A DNA stretch of 64,000 bases from JAICUF01 sp038250675 (GTDB lineage: Bacteria > Gemmatimonadota > Gemmatimonadetes > Gemmatimonadales > GWC2-71-9), in NCBI GenBank assembly GCA_038250675.1, contig JBBSCB010000004.1:1-64000 (forward strand), read 5' to 3'. Positions 1-8,119 of the stretch are shown here, piece after piece. The notes under the pieces were generated by a model. That model was not told where the DNA came from and made no database searches. It worked only from the letters and a program-made list of their open reading frames with translations. Positions within the stretch are counted from its first letter, which is position 1, and each line of letters opens with the position of its first letter. The position numbers and the translations under genes were made by a program.

Positions 1-34
1 GTAGCTGGTTGGCACATTGACGAATGCAGAAGGC

Positions 35-52
35 GGCGACCAGATGGTCGCC
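35..52. terminator. Hairpin after the ADH gene
   Basis: A perfect inverted repeat with 7-bp arms (GGCGACC / GGTCGCC) and an AGAT loop lies about 30 bases beyond the stop codon of the minus-strand dehydrogenase gene. There is no clear T-run on either side, so it is at best a weak or factor-assisted terminator. Confidence 0.3.
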
Positions 53-81
53 CCCGTCTTCCTGCCCGGGTCCTGCGCGGG

Positions 82-1140
82 CTAGAAAGTCGCCGCGGCG
101 ATCACGAAGCGGTAGCGCACATCACCCTTGATCGTGCGGGTGTACGCCTGCTCGATCTCACTGGCGGACACCAGTTCGATGTCCGATGCGATGTCGTGCG
201 CCGCGCAGAAATCGAGCATCTCCTGGGTCTCCTGAATGCCCCCGATCAGCGAGCCGGCCAGGCGCCGGCGGTTCATGATGACGGAGAACGCATGTACCGC
301 GGCGGGCTTTTCCGGAATCCCCAGCAGCACCATGACGCCGTCGCGACGGAGCAGCTCCAGGTACATGTTGAGATCGTGCTCCGCCGATGCGGTGTCCAGG
401 ATGAAGTCGAAGTACGATTTCATCGGCGCCACCTGCGCCTCATCCGTCGTGACGACGAAGTGGTGGGCACCCAGGCAATGCGCATCGTCCGCCTTGCCCG
501 GCGAGGTGCTCAGGACCGTCACATCGGCGCCCATCGCCACGGCAAGCTTGACGCCCATGTGGCCCAGCCCGCCCAGCCCAACGATGGCGACGCGGGTGCC
601 CGGTCCCACCCCAAAATGCCGCAGCGGGGAATAGGTGGTGATGCCGGCACAGAGGAGGGGTGCCGCGCGGTCCGGCGGGAGCTCCGGCGGAATCCGCAGC
701 GTGTAGTTCTCGTCCACGACGATCCGGGTCGAGTACCCGCCGAACGTGGGCGTCTCCTGGTCCATCTCGGTGCCGTTGTAGGTCACGGCCAGATGCGTGC
801 TGCAGAACTGCTCGAGCCCCTCGCGGCAGTTGTCGCACGTGCGGCAGGAATCCACAAAGCAGCCCACGCCGGCCATGTCCCCCGCCGCAAAGCGCGTGAC
901 GCCGCTGCCGACCTCGGCGACGCGTCCGACGATTTCATGGCCGGGCACCATGGGGTACTGCGAGTTGCCCCACTCGTTGCGCGCCTGATGAATGTCGGAG
1001 TGGCAGATGCCGCAGAACAGGATGTCGATCACCACATCGTGCGGGCCCGGCGGGCGGCGCTCGAAGTCGAACGGCCTGAGGCCCGATGCCGGACCGGTCG
1101 CCGCCATGCCGCGTACCGCGGTCCCGACCGGCGCGCTCAC
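82..1140 (-). CDS. Zinc-dependent NAD(P) alcohol dehydrogenase (cinnamyl-alcohol dehydrogenase-like)
   Basis: This 352-residue protein is a medium-chain zinc dehydrogenase that interconverts aldehydes and primary alcohols with NAD(P)H in the cytoplasm. Catalytic zinc ligands are visible at Cys46 (in GICHSDIH) and His68 (GHE). The structural zinc cysteines are Cys99, Cys102, Cys105 and Cys113. The Rossmann motif GLGGLGHMG follows in the second half. Length and motif order match the YahK/cinnamyl-alcohol dehydrogenase branch. The GTG start overlaps the stop of the upstream aldo/keto reductase gene as GTGA, so the two are probably translated as a coupled pair and may detoxify related carbonyl compounds. 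The physiological substrate cannot be read from sequence. Confidence 0.93.
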   Translation of the reverse strand: MSAPVGTAVRGMAATGPASGLRPFDFERRPPGPHDVVIDILFCGICHSDIHQARNEWGNSQYPMVPGHEIVGRVAEVGSGVTRFAAGDMAGVGCFVDSCRTCDNCREGLEQFCSTHLAVTYNGTEMDQETPTFGGYSTRIVVDENYTLRIPPELPPDRAAPLLCAGITTYSPLRHFGVGPGTRVAIVGLGGLGHMGVKLAVAMGADVTVLSTSPGKADDAHCLGAHHFVVTTDEAQVAPMKSYFDFILDTASAEHDLNMYLELLRRDGVMVLLGIPEKPAAVHAFSVIMNRRRLAGSLIGGIQETQEMLDFCAAHDIASDIELVSASEIEQAYTRTIKGDVRYRFVIAAATF

Positions 1141-2126
1141 CGTCCCACCGCCTGCATGCCGGACGCCGCATACCGCTCGCCGGCCGCTGCGCCCCGGGGC
1201 GCCACCTCGTCGATCCGCTCGAGGTCCCCGTCGGAGAGCGTCACGTTCAGCGCCTCGATGTTCTCGTCGAGGCGGGCGCGGTGCCGGGTGCCCGGGATGG
1301 GCACGATGTCGTCACCCTGCGCCAGCAGCCACGCGAGCGCCAGTTGCGCCGGCGTGCATCCCTTCTCCCCGGCGATCTCTTCGATCCGGGAGACCAGGTC
1401 GAGGTTGCGCGCGAGGTTCTCGCCCTGAAAGCGAGGGTTCATCCGGCGGAAGTCGCCCGGCGCCAGGTCCTCGACGCGGGTGATGCGGCCCGTCAGAAAC
1501 CCGCGGCCCAGCGGGCTGTAGGCGACGAACCCAATCCCCAGCTCGCGGCAGGTCTCGAGCACGCCGTCCTCGGGGTCGCGGGTCCACAGCGAGTATTCGC
1601 TCTGGAGCGCCGAAATCGGGTGTACGGCGTGCGCGCGGCGGATCGTGGCCGCCGCGGCCTCCGACAGGCCGAGGAAGCGCACCTTCCCCGCCGCCACCAG
1701 CTCCGCCATGGCGCCCACCGTTTCCTCGATGGCCACCGACGGGTCCACCCGGTGCTGATAGTACAGATCGATCTGGTCGACGCCGAGGCGCGTGAGCGAT
1801 GCGTCGCACGCGCTATGCACGTACTCGGGGCGACCGTTGATGGCCCGTTTCGTCGGGTCGGCGGGGTCCCGCACGTTGCCGAACTTGGTCGCCAGTACCA
1901 CGTCGCCGCGGCGTCCACGGATCGCGCGGCCAATCACGCGCTCGTTGTGGCCCATGCCGTACATGTCCGCCGTATCCAGGAAATTCAGTCCGCGATCAAG
2001 CGCGTGCTGAATCGTCACAATGGAGTCGGCTTCGTCGGACGGCCCGTAGAACTCCGACATCCCCATGCAGCCCAGCCCGAGTGCGGACGTGACAAGCCCC
2101 CGCGAGCCCAGTGTGCGTGTCTTCAT
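1137..2126 (-). CDS. Aldo/keto reductase
   Basis: This 329-residue protein belongs to the aldo/keto reductase (TIM barrel) superfamily and should reduce aldehydes or ketones with NADPH. The catalytic tetrad is visible as Asp51, Tyr56, Lys81 and His125. The N-terminus (RTLGSRGLVTSALGLGCMGM) is typical of the AKR13/YakC-like branch. I chose the ATG at 2126 because an AGGAG ribosome-binding site lies just upstream and because homology starts there; an open frame continues upstream to 2273 without family similarity. It is the first gene of a two-gene unit with the zinc dehydrogenase and is divergent from ilvE across about 190 bases. Substrate unknown. Confidence 0.93.
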   Translation of the reverse strand: MKTRTLGSRGLVTSALGLGCMGMSEFYGPSDEADSIVTIQHALDRGLNFLDTADMYGMGHNERVIGRAIRGRRGDVVLATKFGNVRDPADPTKRAINGRPEYVHSACDASLTRLGVDQIDLYYQHRVDPSVAIEETVGAMAELVAAGKVRFLGLSEAAAATIRRAHAVHPISALQSEYSLWTRDPEDGVLETCRELGIGFVAYSPLGRGFLTGRITRVEDLAPGDFRRMNPRFQGENLARNLDLVSRIEEIAGEKGCTPAQLALAWLLAQGDDIVPIPGTRHRARLDENIEALNVTLSDGDLERIDEVAPRGAAAGERYAASGMQAVGR

Positions 2127-2314
2127 ATGGCGTACTCCTGACTGACCGGTGATTCCGTGGCCCGTGTTGCGCGTTCGCGACGGGCAGCCTCGAAAGATAC
2201 CCTGCCGCGGCCACGGCACTCCGGTGCTTGTCCCGGGCGGGGCATTGCGTGCACATTTCCGCGGCTCCGGCACGGATCGGGGCCACGACGATTCTCACGA
2301 CGACGGGAGCTGGC

Positions 2315-3169
2315 GTGGCGACGATCTGGATCGACGGACAGTGGCACGACCGGGAGACCGCGCGGATCTCGGTCTACGACCACGGGCTGCTCTACGGCGA
2401 CGGCGTGTTCGAGGGCATCCGGGTCTACAACGGCAAGGTCTTCCGTCTGGCCGAGCACATGGACCGGCTCTACGATTCGGCCCACGCGATCTGGCTCACG
2501 ATCCCCCGTCCCAAGGCCGAGCTCATCGCGGTGACCGAGGAAGCGGTGCGCCGCTCCGGTCTCACCGACGCCTATATCCGCCACGTGATCACCCGCGGCG
2601 TCGGTGATCTGGGACTCGATCCCCGCAAGTGCACCACGCCCTCCGTCATTATCATCGTCGACTCCATCCGGATGTGGCCCGCCGAGGTCTACGAGCGCGG
2701 CCTTCGCGTCGTCACTGCGGGCACGCCCATCCCGCAGCGCGAAGCGCTGTCGCCGCGCGTCAAGTCGCTCAACTACCTGGCGCACATCCTGGCGCGGATC
2801 GAGGGGATCCAGGCCGGCGCCGACGAGGTGCTGATGCTGGACAGCGCCGGCGCCGTCGCCGAGGGGTCGGGCGAGAATGTGTTCGTGGTCAAGGGCCGAC
2901 GCATCACGACGCCGCCGCCCTACGCGGGGATTCTCAAGGGGGTCACCCGTGACGTCGTGATGGAGCTGGCGGCGGCCGCGGGCTACGAGGTGCGTGAGGC
3001 GCCGCTCAACCGCTACGACGTCTACACCGCGGACGAGGCGTTCTTCAGCGGCACGGCAGCCGAGGTCGTCGCGATCCGGGAGCTGGACGGCCGCGTCATC
3101 GGCGCCGGCCGGCAGGGCCCCATCACGCGGGACCTGGCCGACCGGTATCGGACGCTCGTGCGCGGGTGA
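2315..3169 (+). CDS. ilvE: Branched-chain amino acid aminotransferase (class IV)
   Basis: This 284-residue PLP enzyme of fold type IV transfers amino groups between glutamate and branched-chain 2-oxo acids, the last step of leucine, isoleucine and valine synthesis. The N-terminal block YDHGLLYGDGVFEGIR (about residues 21-36), the PLP-binding Lys150 in VKSLNYL, and the AEGSGEN and GILKGVTRD blocks match archaeal-type IlvE. D-amino acid transaminase and aminodeoxychorismate lyase are relatives, but the EGIR motif and overall pattern favour IlvE. I chose the GTG at 2315 because GGGAG lies 5-6 bases upstream and IlvE homology begins there; the open frame extends upstream to 2228. The stop overlaps the start of the next gene (TGATG). 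Confidence 0.92.
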   Translation: MATIWIDGQWHDRETARISVYDHGLLYGDGVFEGIRVYNGKVFRLAEHMDRLYDSAHAIWLTIPRPKAELIAVTEEAVRRSGLTDAYIRHVITRGVGDLGLDPRKCTTPSVIIIVDSIRMWPAEVYERGLRVVTAGTPIPQREALSPRVKSLNYLAHILARIEGIQAGADEVLMLDSAGAVAEGSGENVFVVKGRRITTPPPYAGILKGVTRDVVMELAAAAGYEVREAPLNRYDVYTADEAFFSGTAAEVVAIRELDGRVIGAGRQGPITRDLADRYRTLVRG

Positions 3170-3762
3170 TGCCGCGGCCGGCTGTCGCCGTCTTTCTCGA
3201 TCCGCCGCGCCTCGGCGCGGTCAAGCAGCGATTGGCAGCGGACGTCGGCACCCAGCACGCGCTGCGTCTCTACCGGGTGCTCGCATCCCGTACCCTCGCG
3301 GCCGTGCGCGCGCTGGACGTGCCGGGCATCGTCTGGTTCACGCCGGCGGAAGCCCAGCCTGAAATGCGTCACTGGCTGGGACCCGAGTGGCCGCTCCGTC
3401 CGCAGGCGTCCGGTGCGCTGGGCGCGCGGCTCGCCGCGGCATCGCATGGCGTCGAGCCCGGCTGCCCCTGGCTTGTCGTGCTCTCCGAGAGCGTGGGACT
3501 CCAGCCGCAGCTCCTCTCGGCGGCGCTCGATGGGCTCATCGACTACCCCGCGGTCCTCGGTCCCACTTCTGGCGGGGGATGCTACCTCATCGGCGCGCGG
3601 CGGCCCTTGCCGGGCCTCGCGGCCGGCGTGACCGAGCGCGAAGAGGTACTGCCCGCGCTGCGCGCGGCGCTGGACCGGATGACACCCGGATGGCGCGAGC
3701 TCCCCGAGCTGCGGGTGGTGGAGACCGGCGCCGATGCCGCCGCCGCCGGCCTGCTCGTGTGA
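3169..3762 (+). CDS. DUF2064/TIGR04282-type glycosyltransferase-like protein, degenerate
   Basis: This 197-residue protein resembles the DUF2064 family (GT-A fold nucleotidyl/glycosyl transferases related to CofC). The N-terminal pattern FLDPPRLGAVKQRL (residues 9-22) corresponds to the family motif K-P-G-VKTRL. The usual metal-binding GSD motif is here LSES (105-108) and the expected GPxxDGGYYLIG reads GPTSGGGCYLIG (131-142). Two acidic or nucleotide-contacting positions are therefore missing, and normal catalysis is doubtful. The ATG at 3169 overlaps the ilvE stop; a GTG at 3166 is an alternative. Coupling to ilvE suggests co-expression but not a shared pathway. Function unknown. Confidence 0.7.
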   Translation: MPRPAVAVFLDPPRLGAVKQRLAADVGTQHALRLYRVLASRTLAAVRALDVPGIVWFTPAEAQPEMRHWLGPEWPLRPQASGALGARLAAASHGVEPGCPWLVVLSESVGLQPQLLSAALDGLIDYPAVLGPTSGGGCYLIGARRPLPGLAAGVTEREEVLPALRAALDRMTPGWRELPELRVVETGADAAAAGLLV

Positions 3763-3788
3763 TCACGGCGTCCCGGCGCGAGGAAGAC

Positions 3789-3914
3789 AGGAGGAGCGAT
3801 GGCATGGAGAGCGGTGCGGCACTGTGATCAGCGGTGGCGCGTCTCCCTGGCCGCGGAGCGTCAGGCATTTCCGACGAGCAGCTCAGTGCACTGCTGGCCG
3901 AACGTCCCCGGTAA
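3789..3914 (+). other. Short stretch with a perfect Shine-Dalgarno and an interrupted small reading frame
   Basis: The 120-base gap between the DUF2064 gene and the beta-lactamase gene contains AGGAGG at 3789-3794 followed by ATG at 3799 and 3804. The frame from 3804 encodes MESGAAL and then a stop. The same frame reopens and reads to a TAA at 3912-3914, ending SDEQLSALLAERPR, which looks protein-like. It may be a gene remnant, a leader peptide or chance. I do not call it a gene. Confidence 0.25.
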
Positions 3915-4797
3915 CGGACGTGTACACCAGTCGCGACACGCCGGCAATGACCCGTGCGGCCGCCGCCTCGTCGGCATACCCGCGCGTGAGCACCACCAGC
4001 ACATACGGTGCGCGGCCCGGCGGATACACGATGGCCGCGTCGTGCAGCAGCGCGGTGATGCTGCCGGTCTTGTGCGCCACACGGACACCCGCGGGGAGTC
4101 CCGCCGGGATGCCCTCGTTGAATTCCTGGCCCAGCAGCATGCGCCGGACTTCGTCGGTCCCCGATCGCGACGCCGCCCGCCCGCGCTCGATCGCGGTGAG
4201 CAGCACGGCAAGATCCCGCGCGGTGGTGGTGTTGTTCCACCCGCGTGCGAAGGCCTTGCCATCCTCCACGCCGCGGCGTACTTCAATGGAATCGGCGCCG
4301 AGCCTGTGGGCCGTGGCGTTGACGCGAGCGGCATCAAGCCGTGCGATGAGCAGGTTGGTGGCGAGATTGCTGCTCCGTACGATCATCCGCTCGGCCAGCC
4401 GGCGTTGCGTCACCCGTTGCCCCACCAGCGCGTACATCGACGAATCCGAATCATCGGCCGGATCGAGCGTGAACGGCGAGCCGTCCACCAGCGACCGGAA
4501 CCGGTTCTCGACCGGGACCGAGTCGTCCCACCGGGTCCGTCCGGCGTCCACATCCCGCGCCAGCTGGATGAGGACGGGTACCTTCATGGTGCTGGCCGCG
4601 TGGAAACGCAGGTCCGCCAGCCGGCTGACTGTGTCCCCGGACCCCAGGTCGACGAATGCCACGGCCACCGTCCCCGGCTCAGTGGCAAGCTGCCGGGCGA
4701 GCGCGGCACGCATCTGGCTTTGGATCGGACCTGGCGTCTGCGCGGATGGGGTCGCGCAGGCAGTCACGAGCAACAGCATGCCAACGATTGTTTGCAT
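3883..4797 (-). CDS. Class A beta-lactamase-like serine hydrolase, predicted lipoprotein
   Basis: This 304-residue protein has a class A beta-lactamase/DD-peptidase fold. The nucleophile motif STMK is at 69-72, the SxN motif SSN at 142-144, and the KTG triad at 243-245. An omega-loop glutamate (possibly Glu178) cannot be placed with certainty, so true beta-lactam hydrolysis is plausible but unproven. The N-terminus has a lipobox (VTAC, Cys14), predicting an anchored periplasmic lipoprotein. I chose the ATG at 4797. No Shine-Dalgarno is seen, but TATCTT lies exactly 6 bases upstream, suggesting a leaderless transcript. The gene is divergent from a small hypothetical gene. Confidence 0.85.
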   Translation of the reverse strand: MQTIVGMLLLVTACATPSAQTPGPIQSQMRAALARQLATEPGTVAVAFVDLGSGDTVSRLADLRFHAASTMKVPVLIQLARDVDAGRTRWDDSVPVENRFRSLVDGSPFTLDPADDSDSSMYALVGQRVTQRRLAERMIVRSSNLATNLLIARLDAARVNATAHRLGADSIEVRRGVEDGKAFARGWNNTTTARDLAVLLTAIERGRAASRSGTDEVRRMLLGQEFNEGIPAGLPAGVRVAHKTGSITALLHDAAIVYPPGRAPYVLVVLTRGYADEAAAARVIAGVSRLVYTSVTGDVRPAVH

Positions 4798-4803
4798 GCG
4801 CCC

Positions 4804-4809
4804 AAGATA
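4804..4809 (-). promoter_or_regulatory. -10-like TATCTT for the beta-lactamase gene
   Basis: TATCTT on the minus strand ends 6 bases before the ATG at 4797 and no ribosome-binding site intervenes. No convincing -35 element is visible. Confidence 0.5.
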
Positions 4810-4844
4810 GCACACGCCGCCACCACGGCCACACGAGGAACATC

Positions 4845-5264
4845 ATGTCGTCGCCCCCGCCGTCCCAGGACCGGCTTCGCTTTGCCCAGTTCACGTTGGA
4901 GCGGCTGCCCAACGGACGCTGCCGATCCAAGGTCGAGCTTACCTGGCGCGAGTCGGAGCGGTTCGGCGGCAACGGCGAGGGACTCTCCTCACAGGCGGGC
5001 GAGTTGCGCTGCGCCGCCGAGGCCACGGTGGTCGCGCTGACGCAGGCGGTGGGCGGCGCCGTGCGCTTCGATCTGCTCGGCGTAAAGGCCGTACGCGCCT
5101 TCGATGCCACGGTCGTGATCGTCTCGCTCTCGGTGCTGGATGATGCGGGTCCGCACCGCGTCGTCGGCTCGTACCTGTGCGAAACCGAGCCGGCCCGTGG
5201 CGCCGCCCTGGCCGTGCTGAACGCCACCAACCGGATCCTGGGCAACCGCCTGTTCATGCGCTGA
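4845..5264 (+). CDS. Hypothetical protein with LeuA-dimerisation-like pattern
   Basis: I do not recognise this 139-residue cytoplasmic protein with certainty. The start at 4845 is supported by CGAGGAA eight bases upstream. The order of blocks (GNGEG, then an alanine-rich helix AAEATVVALTQAVGG, then VGSYLCETEPARGAALAVLNATNRIL) recalls the C-terminal regulatory/dimerisation domain of 2-isopropylmalate synthase, but there is no catalytic domain here. That similarity is my reading of the pattern and not a search result. It stands alone, divergent from the beta-lactamase gene, and is followed by a hairpin and a 386-base gap. Confidence 0.6.
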   Translation: MSSPPPSQDRLRFAQFTLERLPNGRCRSKVELTWRESERFGGNGEGLSSQAGELRCAAEATVVALTQAVGGAVRFDLLGVKAVRAFDATVVIVSLSVLDDAGPHRVVGSYLCETEPARGAALAVLNATNRILGNRLFMR

Positions 5265-5650
5265 GGCCGCGCCAAGTGCGACGCCGGGGCTAAACCGGGC
5301 ATCATCCTGGATGCCTCGTTTCGCTGCGGGCATGGCATTTCGCCGGGCGACGGAGTGACGTGCCCGCCCGCCAGACGACAACCCCAACTGCGGCATGATG
5401 CGGTTCGGCCTGCCAGCAGCGTGCGTGGCGGGCCCGGCCCGCCGCGGATAGCTTCGGGGTTTCTCCGGGTAGCAGCGGCATGGAACTGGCCCGCATGGCG
5501 AGCCGTCCCGCGCTCCACTACCGTTGGCCCAGGCCCGACCTCACACGAACTCGCGGGTGCGCAGGCTCCCGGCGACACTGCCGCCGGACTGCAATGTCAT
5601 TTTGCCATGCGCGCCGCCCGTCGGGTGCTGCGTGAGACCTTGGAGGTTCC
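5265..5650. other. 386-bp intergenic region
   Basis: No gene is supported here. It contains a possible terminator (5298-5315), a 17-base near-perfect GC palindrome (5427-5443) and, at its right edge, the TTGGAGG ribosome-binding site of the MltD-like gene. No clear sigma-70 promoter could be assigned. Confidence 0.5.
5298..5321 (+). terminator. Possible terminator of the hypothetical gene
   Basis: GGCATC / GATGCC arms (5298-5303, 5310-5315) form a 6-bp stem with a 6-base loop, followed by TCGTTT. It lies about 35 bases after the stop at 5264. The short T-run makes it weak. Confidence 0.35.
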
Positions 5651-7396
5651 ATGCTTCGCTTCGCGACCCTCGTAAGTCTGGTGCTGGCCGCCGGGTGTGC
5701 GGGCTCTCGTGCCGCCGCGCCTGGCGCCGTGGCTCCTGATCCGGCTGCGGCGCCGTCGGGGTCACCGGCCGGAACGGTCTCTGCGCAGGGTACGCAAGGG
5801 GGCTCAGCGCTCCCGGCGCGACCAAAGGGCGACACCAGCATCAAGGCCGAGATCGCCGCTGAGCTCAAGGGCACGGCCGACTCGGCGGCGGACGCCGAAA
5901 TGCTGGAGCGCCTCGCGCGGTCCCGGCCCGCCGGTGCCGACACCTCCGGTCCGGACGTGTCGACCACGCCGGGCGGCGGAGTGAGCTGGGACATCGATGT
6001 GGCCAGCTTCAACAGCCACGACCGCGTGCAGTACTACCTCGACCTGTTTCAGGGCCCGGCCCGCGAGCGGATGGGCATCTGGCTCAACCGCATGCCACGA
6101 TACGAGGGGATGATCCGCCAGCGGCTGCAGGAGCGGGGGCTGCCGGGCGATATGGTGTACCTCGCCCTGATCGAAAGCGGATTTTCCAATGTGGCCACGA
6201 GTTCCGCGCGCGCCGTTGGCATGTGGCAATTCATGCGCGGCACCGGGCGCGGTTACGGGCTCAGAGTCGACGGGTGGGTGGATGAGCGGCGCGATCCGTT
6301 CAAGGCCACGGTTGCCGCGACACGCTTCCTGCACGACCTGCGCGAGCGATTTGGTTCGCTCTACCTCGCGGCGGCGGCGTACAATGCCGGTGCGGGGAAG
6401 GTGGGGCGCGGACTGAATCGGCTGGAGGATGACGGCGATGAGGAGAGCGGCTATAGCGACTCGACGTTTTTCCGGCTGTACGATACCGACTTCATCCGGC
6501 GCGAGACGAAGGACTACGTCCCCAAGCTGATCGCCGCCGCATTGATCGCCAAGGAGCCGGCCAGGTATGGGTTCCACATCGACCCCGCCGACCCGCTCGA
6601 GACCGATTCGATCGTCGTCACCGACATGACGGGCCTCGACGTGATCGCCCGGCTGGCGGATACGACCGTCGCAGCGATCGTCGAGCTGAACCCGCAGTAT
6701 CTGCGGCTGGCGACTCCGCCGCGGACGGTGTCGGTGGTGCGGGTGCCGGCGGGTCGAGGCCCGTCGACCACTGCCGCCTACAGCGCGCTGCCGCCCTCCA
6801 GGCGGGTGAGCTTTCTCGACCATGTCGTGCTGCGCGGCCAGAGCAGCCGGACCATCGCCCACAAGTACGGAATCTCGCTGGCGCAGCTCACCGAGGCCAA
6901 CCCGCGTCTTCGCCGCGGCGCGCCACGCGCGGGCCAGCATCTGATCATTCCGCTCGGTGGCCCGATGTCCACCGTGGTCGCGCGGCGGATCGCGGAGCCG
7001 GACGTCGCGGCCAGTGAATTCCACACCGTAACGCGTGGCCAGACGCTCTCGGCGCTGGCCGTGCGATACCATGCCTCACCGCGCCAGCTTCGGGCCTGGA
7101 ACCATCTGGGGACGAGCAACCGCATTCGGGTGGGACAGCGGCTCCGGGTGGCGCCGCCGGCCACCCAGCGGGCAAGCCAGGCCCAGCTCTCGGCGCCGCG
7201 CAAGGCGCGCGCGAGCGCGCATGCACCGAAGGCGGGCAAGCATGCGGCGACGCACACCCATCAGGTCATCCGGGGCGAAACGCTGACGGGCCTGGCCCGA
7301 CGTTACGGCGTGTCGGTCCAGGCCCTCAGAAGCGCAAATCAGATGACTGCGCGGTCCACGCTCAAGGCGGGGACCACGTTGAAGATTCCCGGCTAG
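5651..7396 (+). CDS. MltD-like membrane-bound lytic transglycosylase with three LysM domains
   Basis: This 581-residue lipoprotein cleaves the peptidoglycan glycan strand, releasing anhydromuropeptides, in the periplasm. The lipobox is LAAGC (Cys16). An SLT domain spans about residues 140-300, with catalytic Glu175 in ALIESGF and the family motifs AVGMWQFM and AAAYNAGAGKV. Three LysM peptidoglycan-binding repeats follow at about 390-434, 457-501 and 536-580, separated by a basic Ala/Pro/Lys-rich linker. TTGGAGG gives a strong ribosome-binding site. The stop codon TAG shares a CTAG palindrome with the stop of the convergent transglycosylase gene, so the two wall enzymes are tail to tail with overlapping stops. 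Confidence 0.93.
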   Translation: MLRFATLVSLVLAAGCAGSRAAAPGAVAPDPAAAPSGSPAGTVSAQGTQGGSALPARPKGDTSIKAEIAAELKGTADSAADAEMLERLARSRPAGADTSGPDVSTTPGGGVSWDIDVASFNSHDRVQYYLDLFQGPARERMGIWLNRMPRYEGMIRQRLQERGLPGDMVYLALIESGFSNVATSSARAVGMWQFMRGTGRGYGLRVDGWVDERRDPFKATVAATRFLHDLRERFGSLYLAAAAYNAGAGKVGRGLNRLEDDGDEESGYSDSTFFRLYDTDFIRRETKDYVPKLIAAALIAKEPARYGFHIDPADPLETDSIVVTDMTGLDVIARLADTTVAAIVELNPQYLRLATPPRTVSVVRVPAGRGPSTTAAYSALPPSRRVSFLDHVVLRGQSSRTIAHKYGISLAQLTEANPRLRRGAPRAGQHLIIPLGGPMSTVVARRIAEPDVAASEFHTVTRGQTLSALAVRYHASPRQLRAWNHLGTSNRIRVGQRLRVAPPATQRASQAQLSAPRKARASAHAPKAGKHAATHTHQVIRGETLTGLARRYGVSVQALRSANQMTARSTLKAGTTLKIPG

Positions 7397-8085
7397 TTGG
7401 CCGCGCCCCGCGCCGGTGCCGTCGGGCGGTAGCCCTTCAGTACGGTGGATGAGTAGCCATTGCGCGGATTGCCGCCTTCGGCCAGGATCTGCTCGACGCG
7501 CGCCGGCCCGCGGTTGTACGCCAGCAGCGCGAGATGTGTGTCGTGATCGAACTGCACCGTCAGGTCCTTCAGGTACCGAAACCCCAGCCGCAGATTCGCA
7601 TCCCGGTTCAGCAGCGTCGCCTCGGTCACGTTCCGGTCATAGAAGCGTGCCGTCGTGAGCTGGATCTGGGTAAAGCCAAGCGCGCCGGCGGAGCTCCGCG
7701 CCGTCCGCTTGAAATTACTCTCCACCTTGACCAGCCGAAACGCGATTCCCGGCTCGATGCCCGCGCCCACGGCTGCGTCGTAGATCGCCGCCGAGAGGTC
7801 CCCGGGGATCTGATAGCGGCTCGAAAAGCCGAGGACCGCCTGCGCACGGGCAAGCTGCTTGTGCACCGTCACTGCCTCATTGCGGGCCGCGACGAGTTGA
7901 TCGCCGAGCGCGGCGAGCGGTGCCACGCTGGGCGCGGGCACGGCGGGCACGGGACGGGCGCGCTTGGTCCGCGCGCCCAGCGCGCTGATGAGCAGGGCGC
8001 CGGTGACGAGCACGCCGCCGCGCAGGAGCCAGCGTTCGGCCCAGCGCGTTCGGTGTCGCTTCGATCCGTTCGTCGGTGGTGTCAT
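7393..8085 (-). CDS. Small SLT-type lytic transglycosylase, membrane-anchored
   Basis: This 230-residue protein has an N-terminal membrane segment (about 19-36), a short linker, a predicted helix and a C-terminal SLT domain. The catalytic glutamate is Glu122 in RLVKVESNF, followed by SAGALGFTQI and LLAYNRGPARV, all standard lysozyme-like transglycosylase motifs. It should cut peptidoglycan from the periplasmic face of the inner membrane. The ATG at 8085 has a strong GGGAGG site 8 bases upstream. It follows moaC by 34 bases and may be the third gene of a holB-moaC unit. Confidence 0.9.
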   Translation of the reverse strand: MTPPTNGSKRHRTRWAERWLLRGGVLVTGALLISALGARTKRARPVPAVPAPSVAPLAALGDQLVAARNEAVTVHKQLARAQAVLGFSSRYQIPGDLSAAIYDAAVGAGIEPGIAFRLVKVESNFKRTARSSAGALGFTQIQLTTARFYDRNVTEATLLNRDANLRLGFRYLKDLTVQFDHDTHLALLAYNRGPARVEQILAEGGNPRNGYSSTVLKGYRPTAPARGAAN

Positions 8086-8119
8086 CTGCGTACCTCCCAG
8101 CTATAGAGAACCGCGGGCG

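Noticed and set aside
3799..5040. Long plus-strand open frame (about 413 codons) opposite the beta-lactamase-like gene
   Set aside because: It is antisense to a gene with clear catalytic motifs; long antisense frames are expected in very GC-rich DNA and the product has low-complexity Arg/His-rich composition.
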